Positions 1 to 6,747 of a stretch of 9,092 nucleotides of DNA are shown in pieces. How positions within the stretch are numbered: position 1 is the stretch's first letter; each line of letters opens with the position of its first letter. Origin of the DNA: Planctomycetota bacterium (GTDB lineage Bacteria; Planctomycetota; Planctomycetia; Planctomycetales; Planctomycetaceae); contig QWOR01000296.1 in the NCBI GenBank assembly GCA_003669575.1, positions 1 through 9,092 on the forward strand, written 5' to 3'. Under the pieces are notes generated by a model. The model worked only from the letters and a program-made list of their open reading frames with translations. It had not been told where the DNA came from and did not search any database. The position numbers were made by a program, and so were the translations under genes.

Positions 1-1497
1 CGCGACTTTGACGATGCGATCTCCATTGATCAGCACGAAGACGGCAGCTGGACACTGGGCGTACATATCGCCGACGTTTCGCACTTTGTGGCTGTCGACT
101 CGGAGCTCGACAAAGAGGCGAGTTCTCGCGGCAACAGTGTCTACCTGCCAGGCCGGGTGCTGCCGATGCTTCCGGAAATCCTGTCGAACGGGCTGGCGAG
201 CCTGCAGGCAGACCGCGTGCGATTCACGATGTCGGCCTTCATGGACATCAACACCGACGGCGAGGTCACATCTACGCGGTTCTCGAACAGTGCCATCCGC
301 GTGAAGCATCGGTTCAGCTATGAACAAGTCTCCGCGATCATCAATGGCCCGAAGAAACGCCCTGATGACCTGACCAAGGACGTATGGGACACCGTCTGGC
401 GGATGCGAAAGCTGGCCCGCACGTTGCGAACTCGGCGGTTTGATCTGGGGGCGATCAATCTCGAACTCAGCGAGGTGAAGATCGACCTCGACCGCGATGG
501 CCGCATGACCGGGGCGCACCTGGTCGAAGGGGACGAAAGTCACCAGATGATCGAGGAGTGCATGCTGGCGGCCAACATTGCCGTGGCACGCAATCTGACC
601 GAATCCAAGGTGCTGCACCCGCGACGCATCCACCCTGAACCGACGCCCGCCCGACTGGAGATCCTGCAGGACTTCGTGAAGGCCATCGGGATTCCGGTCC
701 CGCGCTTGCGGACTCATGCCGACATGCAGGCCCTGCTGAAGAAGGTCCATGGCACGCCGCAGGAATATGCCGTGAACTTCGCCCTGCTGCGGAGCTTGAA
801 GCAGGCGACCTACTCCACGAAGCTGGAAGGCCACTTTGCCCTGGCCGCCGAGGACTACTGCCACTTCACCAGCCCGATCCGGCGGTATCCCGATCTGGTC
901 GTGCATCGACAGCTGAAACATCTGATCGCCCAGCGCCCCAAGCGGGATGGATTCAGTTCAGACTATCTCGACTTCGTGTGCGAGACCTGCTCGCTGACCG
1001 AACGCCGGGCCGCCGATGCTGAACGGGCCTTGTCACAGATGAAGCTGCTCTTATTCCTCCGCGACAAGATCGGGCTGCGGATGGAAGCAACAATCACGGG
1101 TGTCGACCGCTACGGGTTCTTCGCCCGGGGACTGGAGATCCCTGCAGAGGGACTCGTCCCGTCATCAACACTGCCGGGTCCGGAGACCTACGAATACGAC
1201 CGCGCAGCCCAGCGACTCATCGGCCGCAAAACCGGTCGCACATTCCAGCTCGGCGACCATGTCGTCGTGGAGATCGCCAAGGTCGACCCCGGCCGGCGTT
1301 CGCTCGATTTCAAACTCGTTGGCAGCGGGCCGGGCAAACACGGCCGCAAAACAGCCGAATCGGGCCACCGCTCCCGTTCGCAGGACGCAGGTCACGGAAA
1401 CGAAAAGCGACCATCAAAGAAATTAGGGAAAGGCCGCCGACCGGAAGGAGCCGTTGCCCCCAAGCGTGACTCCAAGAAACGAAAACGTAAGAAGTAA
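1..1497 (+). CDS. rnr: Ribonuclease R, 3'-5' exoribonuclease (5' partial)
   Basis: This is an RNase II/RNB-family exoribonuclease that degrades structured RNA processively from the 3' end in the cytoplasm. The reading frame is open from base 1, so the N-terminus (normally two cold-shock-like domains, about 250 residues) lies upstream of the window; 498 residues are visible. The window opens inside the RNB active site with RDFDDAIS, whose acidic residues coordinate the catalytic metal ions. HIADVSHF and the PMLPEILSN block follow. HFTSPIRRYPDL, the second RNB signature, is at visible residues 288-299. An S1 RNA-binding domain spans about 358-440 (MEATITGVDRYGFF onward). The last 58 residues are a disordered Lys/Arg-rich tail ending KKRKRKK, as in other RNase R proteins, where such tails help with duplex unwinding and ribosome contact. 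The basic tail and the S1 domain favour RNase R over RNase II. No clear intrinsic terminator follows the stop codon. Identity is very likely. Confidence 0.95.
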   Translation, partial: RDFDDAISIDQHEDGSWTLGVHIADVSHFVAVDSELDKEASSRGNSVYLPGRVLPMLPEILSNGLASLQADRVRFTMSAFMDINTDGEVTSTRFSNSAIRVKHRFSYEQVSAIINGPKKRPDDLTKDVWDTVWRMRKLARTLRTRRFDLGAINLELSEVKIDLDRDGRMTGAHLVEGDESHQMIEECMLAANIAVARNLTESKVLHPRRIHPEPTPARLEILQDFVKAIGIPVPRLRTHADMQALLKKVHGTPQEYAVNFALLRSLKQATYSTKLEGHFALAAEDYCHFTSPIRRYPDLVVHRQLKHLIAQRPKRDGFSSDYLDFVCETCSLTERRAADAERALSQMKLLLFLRDKIGLRMEATITGVDRYGFFARGLEIPAEGLVPSSTLPGPETYEYDRAAQRLIGRKTGRTFQLGDHVVVEIAKVDPGRRSLDFKLVGSGPGKHGRKTAESGHRSRSQDAGHGNEKRPSKKLGKGRRPEGAVAPKRDSKKRKRKK

Positions 1498-1594
1498 GGC
1501 GGTGAAAGACTGTGGCGATTTCTCGGATTTCAGTTCGCAAACAGCACCGACGACACCCCGCCTGGCTCTGATCGAGTCCATAATCAACAAGAAG

Positions 1595-1672
1595 ATTCAA
1601 CGCGGAAGGACGCAGCGTAACCAGAGGGTTTACTTGGTCATTTCCGCCTCTTTCCTCTGTGGTGAAATTGAT
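1595..1672. repeat. Degenerate 'CACAGAGG'-type intergenic repeat
   Basis: Read on the minus strand, 1649-1668 gives TTTCACCACAGAGGAAAGAG. The left part on the plus strand (1597-1617) reads as a CGCGGAAGGACGCAG-like run. This matches from memory a low-complexity intergenic repeat with the theme TTTCACCACAGAGGACACAGAG, common between genes in planctomycetes and some other bacteria. The copy is decayed and not a perfect inverted repeat, and no second copy is visible in this window. It lies between the RNase R stop and the decarboxylase promoter and encodes no credible protein. The family assignment is a recollection, not a computed match. Confidence 0.35.
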
Positions 1673-1684
1673 CCCTCTCGTCGC

Positions 1685-1713
1685 CCGATGAAAATCGGAT
1701 GAAATCGGCCGAT
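1685..1713. promoter_or_regulatory. Palindromic cluster upstream of decarboxylase promoter
   Basis: CCGAT (1685-1689), a GAAA loop and ATCGG (1694-1698) form a small hairpin. The perfect 10-bp palindrome ATCGGCCGAT follows at 1704-1713. The same half-site therefore occurs four times in 29 bases, ending 35 bases before the -10 box at 1749. This is a reasonable place for an activator or repressor site for the downstream decarboxylase gene, but no known regulator is recognised. It could be chance. Confidence 0.3.
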
Positions 1714-1748
1714 GGGAACTGGCATCGTCCGACACGTGGGGACTCTCC

Positions 1749-1754
1749 TATAAT
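1749..1754 (+). promoter_or_regulatory. -10 box (TATAAT) of decarboxylase promoter
   Basis: A perfect TATAAT hexamer lies 42 bases before the ATG at 1797. A good -35 box at 16-18 bases spacing is missing: CCGACA at 1729-1734 resembles TTGACA but is only 14 bases away. The promoter may depend on an activator. A ribosome binding site, GGAAGGA at 1783-1789, sits 7 bases before the ATG and supports that start. Confidence 0.5.
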
Positions 1755-1796
1755 TCCGGCAAGCGGCCCACTTCATGTTGGTGGAAGGATTCACTC

Positions 1797-3473
1797 ATGG
1801 CGAAGAAATCGGTCAAGTCTCGCGCCGTCGGTCAGCCCCAGTCGCACAACCACACGATCGGCAGCTACCTGATCAAGCGGTTGCAGGATTATGGCGTGCG
1901 GGATGTCTTTGGCATTCCCGGCGATTTTGTTCTGAGCTTTTATGACCAGTTGCAGAAGAGTCCGCTGCGGGTCATTGGAGCCACTCGCGAAGACAACGCC
2001 GGGTACGCAGCTGACGGGTACGCCCGCGTGAATGGCATGGGGGCTGTATGCGTGACCTACTGCGTCGGCGGGTTGAGTTTGTGTAACTCGATCGCCGGAG
2101 CCTACGCCGAAAAGTCTCCGGTCGTCGTCATCAGTGGGGCCCCGGGTGTTGAAGAACGCCGCAACGACCCGCTGCTGCACCATAAGGTCCGCGACTTCAA
2201 CACCCAGCGTGAGGTCTTTGAAAAGATCACCGTCGCCACAGCTTCACTCGATGACCCGCAGATCGCCTTTCGCGAAATCGACCGCTGCCTCGAAGCAGCG
2301 GCTCGGTACAAGCGACCGGTCTATATCGAGATCCCCCGCGACTGCGTGGATGAACGCCCGGAGTACCCGTATCAGGAGAAAGTGACTCAACTGGCCAGTG
2401 ATCCCGATGCCTTGGAGGCTTCCCTCGTGGAAGCCTTTGAACGACTCCAGGCCGCCCAAAAGCCCGTCCTGATCGTAGGGATCGAAGTTCATCGTTTCGG
2501 GCTGCAGAAATGGGTGCTCCAGCTGGCGGAGAAGTACAACATCCCGATGTGTGCGACGCTGCTGGGCAAGTCAGTCGTCAGCGAAAAACACCCGCTCTAC
2601 CTGGGCATCTACGAAGGAGCGATGGGCCGCAAAGAAGTGACCGAGTACGTCGAGTCGTCGGACTGCGTCGTGCTGCTCGGCGCATTCATGACCGATATCA
2701 ACCTCGGGATTTTCACGGCTCACCTCGACCCGGGACGCTGTATCTCAGCCACAACCGAGAAGCTGCGGATCGGGCACCACCACTTCCACGATGTCCTGTT
2801 CGAGGATTTTCTCAAAGGGCTGACAGAACTGTCGATCAAACCCAAGAAGAAGACGCCACTGCCCCGGCGCGAAGCCCCTCCACTCGGAAAACGACCGGCA
2901 AACGAACCAGTCACGATCGCGTCACTGTTTGAACACATCAACTCCATTCTCGACGACGAGATGGTGGTCGTCGCTGACGTGGGCGATTCGCTGTTTGCAT
3001 CAAGCGACCTGACTATCCACAAGCAAACCGAGTTCCTCAGCCCGGCCTACTACACATCCATGGGTTTCGCGATTCCGGCCAGCGTCGGCGTCCAGGCCGC
3101 GAACCGGAAGCTGCGACCGATTGTCCTGGTGGGGGACGGGGCATTTCAGATGACGTGTCTGGAGCTGTCGACCGCAGCCAGACACGGGTTCAACCCGCTG
3201 GTGATTGTTCTGAACAACAAGGGGTACACCACGGAGCGATTCCTGCTGGAGGGTCCGTTCAATGACATCCTGAACTGGGAGTATCACCGCTTGCCCGATC
3301 TGCTCGGGGCTGGCTGGGGGTTCGAGGTGCACACGGTCGGAGAACTGCACCAGAGCGTGAAAGCGGGATTGGCCAAGACGGACGGGTTCAGCCTGCTGAA
3401 TGTGCATCTCAAGCCTGATGACACCAGCCCGGCACTGCGGCGACTGGCGGAGCGGATGTCAAAACAGGTGTGA
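1797..3473 (+). CDS. Thiamine-diphosphate 2-oxo-acid decarboxylase (pyruvate/indolepyruvate decarboxylase type)
   Basis: This cytoplasmic enzyme of 558 residues (family norm about 550-570) removes CO2 non-oxidatively from a 2-oxo acid to give an aldehyde. Domains in order are the N-terminal PYR domain (about 18-185), a central domain (about 200-330) and the C-terminal diphosphate-binding domain (about 375-545). All diagnostic residues are present. E65 in TREDNAGYAADGYAR is the cofactor-activating glutamate. H128-H129 in LLHHKVRDF is the His pair typical of pyruvate and indolepyruvate decarboxylases and absent from acetolactate synthases. GDG (446-448) to NN (473-474) is the thiamine-diphosphate/Mg motif, and E480 in GYTTERF matches the active-site Glu of the PDC family. 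The start is supported by GGAAGGA seven bases upstream. It is a lone transcription unit with its own -10 box. Substrate preference (pyruvate, phenylpyruvate or indolepyruvate) cannot be read from the sequence; branched-chain 2-oxo acids are also possible. Confidence 0.92.
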   Translation: MAKKSVKSRAVGQPQSHNHTIGSYLIKRLQDYGVRDVFGIPGDFVLSFYDQLQKSPLRVIGATREDNAGYAADGYARVNGMGAVCVTYCVGGLSLCNSIAGAYAEKSPVVVISGAPGVEERRNDPLLHHKVRDFNTQREVFEKITVATASLDDPQIAFREIDRCLEAAARYKRPVYIEIPRDCVDERPEYPYQEKVTQLASDPDALEASLVEAFERLQAAQKPVLIVGIEVHRFGLQKWVLQLAEKYNIPMCATLLGKSVVSEKHPLYLGIYEGAMGRKEVTEYVESSDCVVLLGAFMTDINLGIFTAHLDPGRCISATTEKLRIGHHHFHDVLFEDFLKGLTELSIKPKKKTPLPRREAPPLGKRPANEPVTIASLFEHINSILDDEMVVVADVGDSLFASSDLTIHKQTEFLSPAYYTSMGFAIPASVGVQAANRKLRPIVLVGDGAFQMTCLELSTAARHGFNPLVIVLNNKGYTTERFLLEGPFNDILNWEYHRLPDLLGAGWGFEVHTVGELHQSVKAGLAKTDGFSLLNVHLKPDDTSPALRRLAERMSKQV

Positions 3474-3781
3474 CGCGCCCCCCGCTGTGCCCCGACATTG
3501 TCTGATGGTCGGACCAACCTGGCAGGTCGTGAGCGCACTTGCTTGGGGTGCAAGAGGTCGTCGTTCTTCGGGTGGTGTTTGACTCGCCAAGACGAATCTT
3601 ACTCGACCAGCAAAAACTGCCTTCAAACTCTGCCCATTTCCTCCATCACGCTTGCTTGACGGTCACTCCTTGGCCCGATATCGTTCGCCCGTCTGGAAAT
3701 CGGCGAAGATTCGCTCATCGCTGCCTTTTCGACAACCGATCAAACTGATGCAAACCGCACCAGAGGATTGCATCAACACGA
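3474..3781. other. Non-coding spacer between decarboxylase and tRNA-Ala
   Basis: No credible protein is encoded in these 308 bases. Weak hairpins occur just after the decarboxylase stop: CCGAC (3492-3496) with GTCGG (3508-3512), and CTTGC with GCAAG at about 3539-3555. Neither is followed by a T run, so no confident terminator can be named. The last 40 bases hold an inverted repeat next to the tRNA gene, listed separately. A weak TCGACA hexamer at 3729-3734 might serve as a -35 element for the tRNA, but no good -10 box is seen at the right distance. Confidence 0.5.
3746..3775. repeat. 8-bp inverted repeat just upstream of tRNA-Ala
   Basis: TGATGCAA (3746-3753) and TTGCATCA (3768-3775) are perfect inverted copies with a 14-base spacer. 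The right arm ends six bases before the first base of the tRNA. It could be a protein-binding dyad in the tRNA promoter or a hairpin in the 5' leader of the precursor tRNA. No function is established. Confidence 0.4.
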
Positions 3782-3854
3782 GGGGGATTAGCTCAGCTGG
3801 TAGAGCGCTTGCATGGCATGCAAGAGGCCACCGGTTCAAGTCCGGTATCCTCCA
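3782..3854 (+). tRNA. tRNA-Ala (anticodon GGC)
   Basis: The 73 bases fold into a complete cloverleaf. The acceptor stem is GGGGGAT with ATCCTCC. The D arm is GCTC-AGCTGGTA-GAGC. The anticodon stem CTTGC/GCAAG encloses the loop ATGGCAT, giving anticodon GGC, which reads GCC alanine codons. The variable loop is AGGCC, and the T arm ACCGG-TTCAAGT-CCGGT is standard. The single wobble in the acceptor stem is G3:U70, the classical identity element for alanyl-tRNA synthetase, with discriminator base A. The 3' CCA is not encoded, since CTC follows, so CCA must be added by nucleotidyltransferase. A strong terminator follows eight bases later, so this is a single-tRNA transcription unit. Confidence 0.97.
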
Positions 3855-3860
3855 CTCGTT

Positions 3861-3912
3861 CAAAGCCCCTTGTCTTGCAATGCCTTACGGCACGCGAGGC
3901 AAGGGGCTTTTG
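3861..3912 (+). terminator. Rho-independent terminator of tRNA-Ala
   Basis: AAAGCCCCTTG (3862-3872) pairs perfectly over 11 bp with CAAGGGGCTTT (3900-3910). A small inner hairpin, TGCC-TTAC-GGCA (3881-3892), lies within the loop. The stem ends in TTTT. It starts within ten bases of the tRNA 3' end and separates it from the convergent membrane-protein gene. Confidence 0.7.
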
Positions 3913-3973
3913 AACTTTCTGCGGTCCCAGAAGGATTTCGCGCAGAGCAGGTGTGCTTCCATAATTGCTATCT

Positions 3974-4975
3974 TCAATCATGCTTCGAGATTGCTGCATT
4001 CCCTAAGTCGAAGATTGGAACCTCGAAGATAATTTCTCTCAAATCGGACTTCTGTTCGTGTCTGACTTGGACTCGCCAGTCGCAGTAGTCATTGATGCGA
4101 GTGCGATGGGACAGACCATCAGACGCCAAGAGGGGCTGCTTGCCAGAGGAGGGCAATTTCCCTGGTATCTGGAAGGAGACCGGCAATACGGTTGCCGCCG
4201 ATTCGAGCGAGGTCCGTGTGACGGTGAGCTGGCGAATATCTTCGTAGATTGTCTGAGTCAGTGACGATGACTGTCCGTTACGGCTCCGCTCCATTCCGGT
4301 GACCATATCAACCAAGTCTTCTCTCCCATCCGGTGAGGAACGAGTACTTCGTGTCATATCACATCGAAGAGCGATGCGCATGACTGTGCCTTCGGGGATC
4401 AGTTCCGGAATCGTGACCGCTCCTTCAAATCGTCCGCCAATCACGCCGGGGAGCGTCTCCAGTTGGATGCTGGAGCGATTCCAACAGCGATTCACCCAAA
4501 GCAAGCGAAAGAAGATCAGCAGGAAACATCCGACAGCTCCCAAAAACAAATAGACGAGAGTCGCATTCTTCAGTGAGGCGAAGTAGATCCCCATCGGCAC
4601 AACGACAAGACCATACAGGGCGGATGCGATGATCGTGACCCACAGTGTCTTGTGGTTCGACAAGCGAATCGACTTCTCGGCCCAGTCCACCTGCCACATC
4701 CACGGCTGATCGGGATACTGCCGCATCCGCTGCCGCGTGACTTGCGAGGACCAGAGATGCCAGGCCAGTCCGACGAAGGTGAACAGACCCACCAAGACCG
4801 GTCCGCAGACCAACGCGATCAGCCGGGCAAGTTCTCCCGCATGCCACGGCTGCCCCTGAATTGCACTGGTGGCATACTTCAGCAGTGGTGTGACGAACCC
4901 CAACCCAATCAGGATACCGAGGACACAGACGCATTGCGCGAAGACGCAGATGGCGACTTCAATCAACCGGGGCAT
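3974..4975 (-). CDS. Four-helix membrane protein of unknown function
   Basis: The protein has 333 residues from the ATG at 4975, which has GGAGAG eight bases upstream on its strand (4982-4987). An in-frame GTG at 5002 would add nine residues but lacks a ribosome binding site, so I prefer 4975. Hydrophobic helices lie at about 4-28, 52-74, 110-133 and 138-161. A soluble C-terminal domain of about 170 residues follows, probably beta-rich. The loop between helices 2 and 3 holds PDQPWMWQVDWAEKSI (88-103). From memory, a 'PxxPWxWxxDWa' block in this position marks a family of uncharacterised bacterial membrane proteins, and the C-terminal pattern 'WRVQVR ... IIFEVPIFD' fits the same family. No catalytic motif is seen and no function is assigned. 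The gene converges with tRNA-Ala and has no operon partner in the window. Confidence 0.8.
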   Translation of the reverse strand: MPRLIEVAICVFAQCVCVLGILIGLGFVTPLLKYATSAIQGQPWHAGELARLIALVCGPVLVGLFTFVGLAWHLWSSQVTRQRMRQYPDQPWMWQVDWAEKSIRLSNHKTLWVTIIASALYGLVVVPMGIYFASLKNATLVYLFLGAVGCFLLIFFRLLWVNRCWNRSSIQLETLPGVIGGRFEGAVTIPELIPEGTVMRIALRCDMTRSTRSSPDGREDLVDMVTGMERSRNGQSSSLTQTIYEDIRQLTVTRTSLESAATVLPVSFQIPGKLPSSGKQPLLASDGLSHRTRINDYCDWRVQVRHEQKSDLREIIFEVPIFDLGNAAISKHD

Positions 4976-5091
4976 TTGTGACTCTCCATCAGATGAATCC
5001 ACGTGAAAAGTGGTCCAGACGCTGGTCCATGACGAGGCTCTGCAGCTTTCATGAAAGTGGTTCCGACAATATATGAGTCATTTCGCCTACA

Positions 5092-5156
5092 GGAGAACCG
5101 AATTCGCGGACTCCGGTCAGAAAAAGTTCTACTCGTGTCCTCCCGCCTCCACTCTT
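5092..5156 (+). ncRNA. Possible unrecognised RNA gene or decayed tRNA 3' end
   Basis: CCTCCACTC-TTCAAAGC at 5146-5162 repeats the 3' end and flank of tRNA-Ala at 3849-3866 (CCTCCACTC-G-TTCAAAGC) with only one inserted base. Just upstream, GTTCTACTC at 5126-5134 resembles a tRNA T-loop (GTTCRANYC) with one mismatch. The following bases do not form a proper T stem, and no complete cloverleaf can be drawn. A plus-strand terminator follows directly although no plus-strand gene lies upstream. A small RNA, a decayed tRNA or tmRNA tail, or an attachment-site remnant would each fit. The 5' boundary is arbitrary. Confidence 0.25.
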
Positions 5157-5198
5157 CAAAGCTCCTCGATGGAAACGTCGAGGTGCTTTGTTGTTTTT
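5157..5198 (+). terminator. Rho-independent terminator with no obvious upstream gene
   Basis: CAAAGC-T-CCTCGA (5157-5169) pairs with TCGAGG-T-GCTTTG (5178-5190), leaving one T-T mismatch and a short loop. TTGTTTTT (5191-5198) follows on the plus strand. The other strand has no T run after the stem, so the terminator acts rightward. The nearest upstream plus-strand gene is tRNA-Ala, which already has its own terminator. Confidence 0.7.
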
Positions 5199-5280
5199 GC
5201 GGCGTTCGTTAGGGTATGGAGACGGATGTCGGAATCAGCGCGGATCGACAGCCGGCTGCGATCCCCTGTGAGACCCCGAA

Positions 5281-6732
5281 ATGTACAAAGCCGCGCTCTT
5301 GGCGCTCGTCGTGTTGCCCCTCAGCCTTCTGGCCGGTGAGAGCTCTCCACAGGATATCGGCAGCCGGAAACAGCTGTTCATTGATGAGCGATTTATCGCC
5401 CAGAGTGACCGGGTCACGCTGCAAACCAACCCGGGACAGAAGCTGGGGCAGATCCTTGATGGGGACGGTCAGCCCTTGATGGGGCATGTCAGCCGGGTCA
5501 TCGAGGATCAGGGTAAGATCCACATGTACATCGGCCACGACGGCGTAGCGATTTATGAGAGTGACGACGGGCTGCACTTCACGGCCACTGGACGATCGAT
5601 CGGCGGGGGAACTTTCTCCACGATCTTTCTCGACCCACACGACCCGAAACCGGAACAGAGATACAAGCTCTTTCTGCTGAAACACCAGTCGCCGTTCAAT
5701 CCCGCCACCGATGGTGTCTACGCGTTCGTCTCGGGCGACGGCCTGAACTTTACCGAGGTAGGGCGTGTGCTTAACCGCTTCACCGATAACCCGACGATCG
5801 CCTTGTGGGATGAACGAATCGGGAAGTACGTCGTCTATCTCCGGGCGCTGGCCTATGACAATCCGAATCAGCGACGCATTGCCCGGATCGAGGTCGACAA
5901 TCTGCTCCAGCCCTGGGCGACTCGCGAGTCGAAAGATCCCCGCCCATTCATGGACATTGAGAATGCAACGGTCGTCCTCGCTGCCGATGGCGGGGACGAC
6001 CCCGACTCGGACATCTATTACAACGCAGCCACGATCTATGAAGAAGCTGCGGATACTTATCTGATGTTCACAACGCAGTTCCGGCACTTGAATTCGAAAC
6101 GTCATCCGTTCGTGAAACCACCACGGCCCGGACAGTGGGAGGACTTTGGCCCCCTGGAAGTTCAGCTGGCGGTGAGTCGGGACGGGATCAACTGGAAGCG
6201 TCCGAGCCGCGAGGCCTACTTCCCGATGGGACTGCCCGATGAGTGGGACCGCTGGTACACCGTGATGGGGCCGGGCGTGGTCCGGCGCGGTAATTACCTG
6301 TACCAGTACTACAACTCGTCGGGGCGGCTGCACGACGGGGCAATCCTGCGTGAGGAGTACGAGAACTCCGCCAAACAACTCGGAGGCATCGGCATCATCC
6401 GACAACGACTCGATGGTTTCATGTCGGCCGATACTGACCACAAGGGGGGCTGGCTGACGAGTCCGTCACTGAAGTTCTCGGGCAACCGGTTACGCCTCAA
6501 TGTTGATACCGGAGCGATGGGAACGGCGTTTGTCGAACTGCGGGACGCCAACAACCAGTCCATCCCGGGCTTCACGCTGGACGAGTGCGAGGAGATCGGC
6601 GGGAACTTCATTGACCAGGCTGTCTATTGGAAAGGCAATCCGGATGTGAGTTCCCTCAGCGGCCAGTCCATTCGAGTTCACCTCCAGATGAAACGGGCGA
6701 AGCTCTACGCGTTTCAGTTTAAGGCGGAGTGA
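5281..6732 (+). CDS. Secreted beta-propeller protein, glycoside-hydrolase-like
   Basis: The protein has 483 residues and an N-terminal signal peptide (MYKAALLALVVLPLSLLAG, cleavage near residues 18-20), so it is exported. It then shows GSRKQLFIDERFI, a block that opens many secreted planctomycete proteins. About residues 60-370 have the repetitive strand pattern of a five-bladed beta-propeller of the GH32/GH43 superfamily kind, with phrases such as 'YESDDGLHFT', 'FVSGDGLNFT', 'FTDNPTIALWDERIGKYVVY' and 'AVSRDGINW'. D169 in the DNP segment may be an active-site acid, but I cannot confirm a catalytic set. The last 95 residues (from about GWLTSPSLKF) form a beta-sandwich ending 'LYAFQF'. A polysaccharide-related role is likely by family, but the substrate is unknown. 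The ribosome binding site is weak, and the next in-frame ATG would lose the signal peptide. It converges with the TetR gene, 15 bases away. Confidence 0.85.
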   Translation: MYKAALLALVVLPLSLLAGESSPQDIGSRKQLFIDERFIAQSDRVTLQTNPGQKLGQILDGDGQPLMGHVSRVIEDQGKIHMYIGHDGVAIYESDDGLHFTATGRSIGGGTFSTIFLDPHDPKPEQRYKLFLLKHQSPFNPATDGVYAFVSGDGLNFTEVGRVLNRFTDNPTIALWDERIGKYVVYLRALAYDNPNQRRIARIEVDNLLQPWATRESKDPRPFMDIENATVVLAADGGDDPDSDIYYNAATIYEEAADTYLMFTTQFRHLNSKRHPFVKPPRPGQWEDFGPLEVQLAVSRDGINWKRPSREAYFPMGLPDEWDRWYTVMGPGVVRRGNYLYQYYNSSGRLHDGAILREEYENSAKQLGGIGIIRQRLDGFMSADTDHKGGWLTSPSLKFSGNRLRLNVDTGAMGTAFVELRDANNQSIPGFTLDECEEIGGNFIDQAVYWKGNPDVSSLSGQSIRVHLQMKRAKLYAFQFKAE

Positions 6733-6747
6733 TCACGCGGCCCCATG

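Larger units (their letters stand above)
5003..5280. other. Spacer between divergent genes, with possible RNA gene end
   Basis: No credible protein lies between the start of the membrane-protein gene (leftward) and the start of the propeller gene (rightward). Features seen are TGGTCCA repeated at 5011-5017 and 5023-5029 (12-base period), the perfect palindrome CTTTCATGAAAG at 5046-5057, a tRNA-like 3' end near 5130-5151, and a terminator at 5157-5198. The TGGTCCA repeats and the palindrome lie upstream of the leftward gene and could be control sites for it. Promoter boxes for either neighbour are not clear. Confidence 0.4.

Noticed and set aside
1498..1580. Terminator after RNase R from GGCGGTG (1498) and CACCCCGCC
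   Set aside because: The arms are imperfect and separated by a loop of about 45 bases, with no T tract.
3793..3999. Minus-strand frame with 'GLEPVASC' text
   Set aside because: This is the antisense of the same tRNA, another recurrent false protein.
3652..4032. Open frame of 126 codons on the plus strand across the tRNA
   Set aside because: Its 'GISSAGRALAWHARGHRFKSGIL' segment is simply the tRNA-Ala gene translated, a well-known annotation artefact.
4425..4934. Minus-strand frame of 169 codons inside the membrane-protein gene
   Set aside because: It is an out-of-frame shadow on the same strand; the overlapping 333-residue frame has clear helices and a good ribosome binding site.
3849..5162. 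Integrated mobile element bracketed by two tRNA-end copies
   Set aside because: The segment contains only one membrane-protein gene and no integrase or recombinase, and the repeat is short and imperfect. I keep it only as one alternative explanation for the tRNA-like copy.
5209..6441. Minus-strand frame of 410 codons
   Set aside because: It lies opposite the propeller gene, whose signal peptide, domain order and codon pattern are convincing. The minus product shows no recognisable domain and is a shadow typical of G+C-rich DNA.
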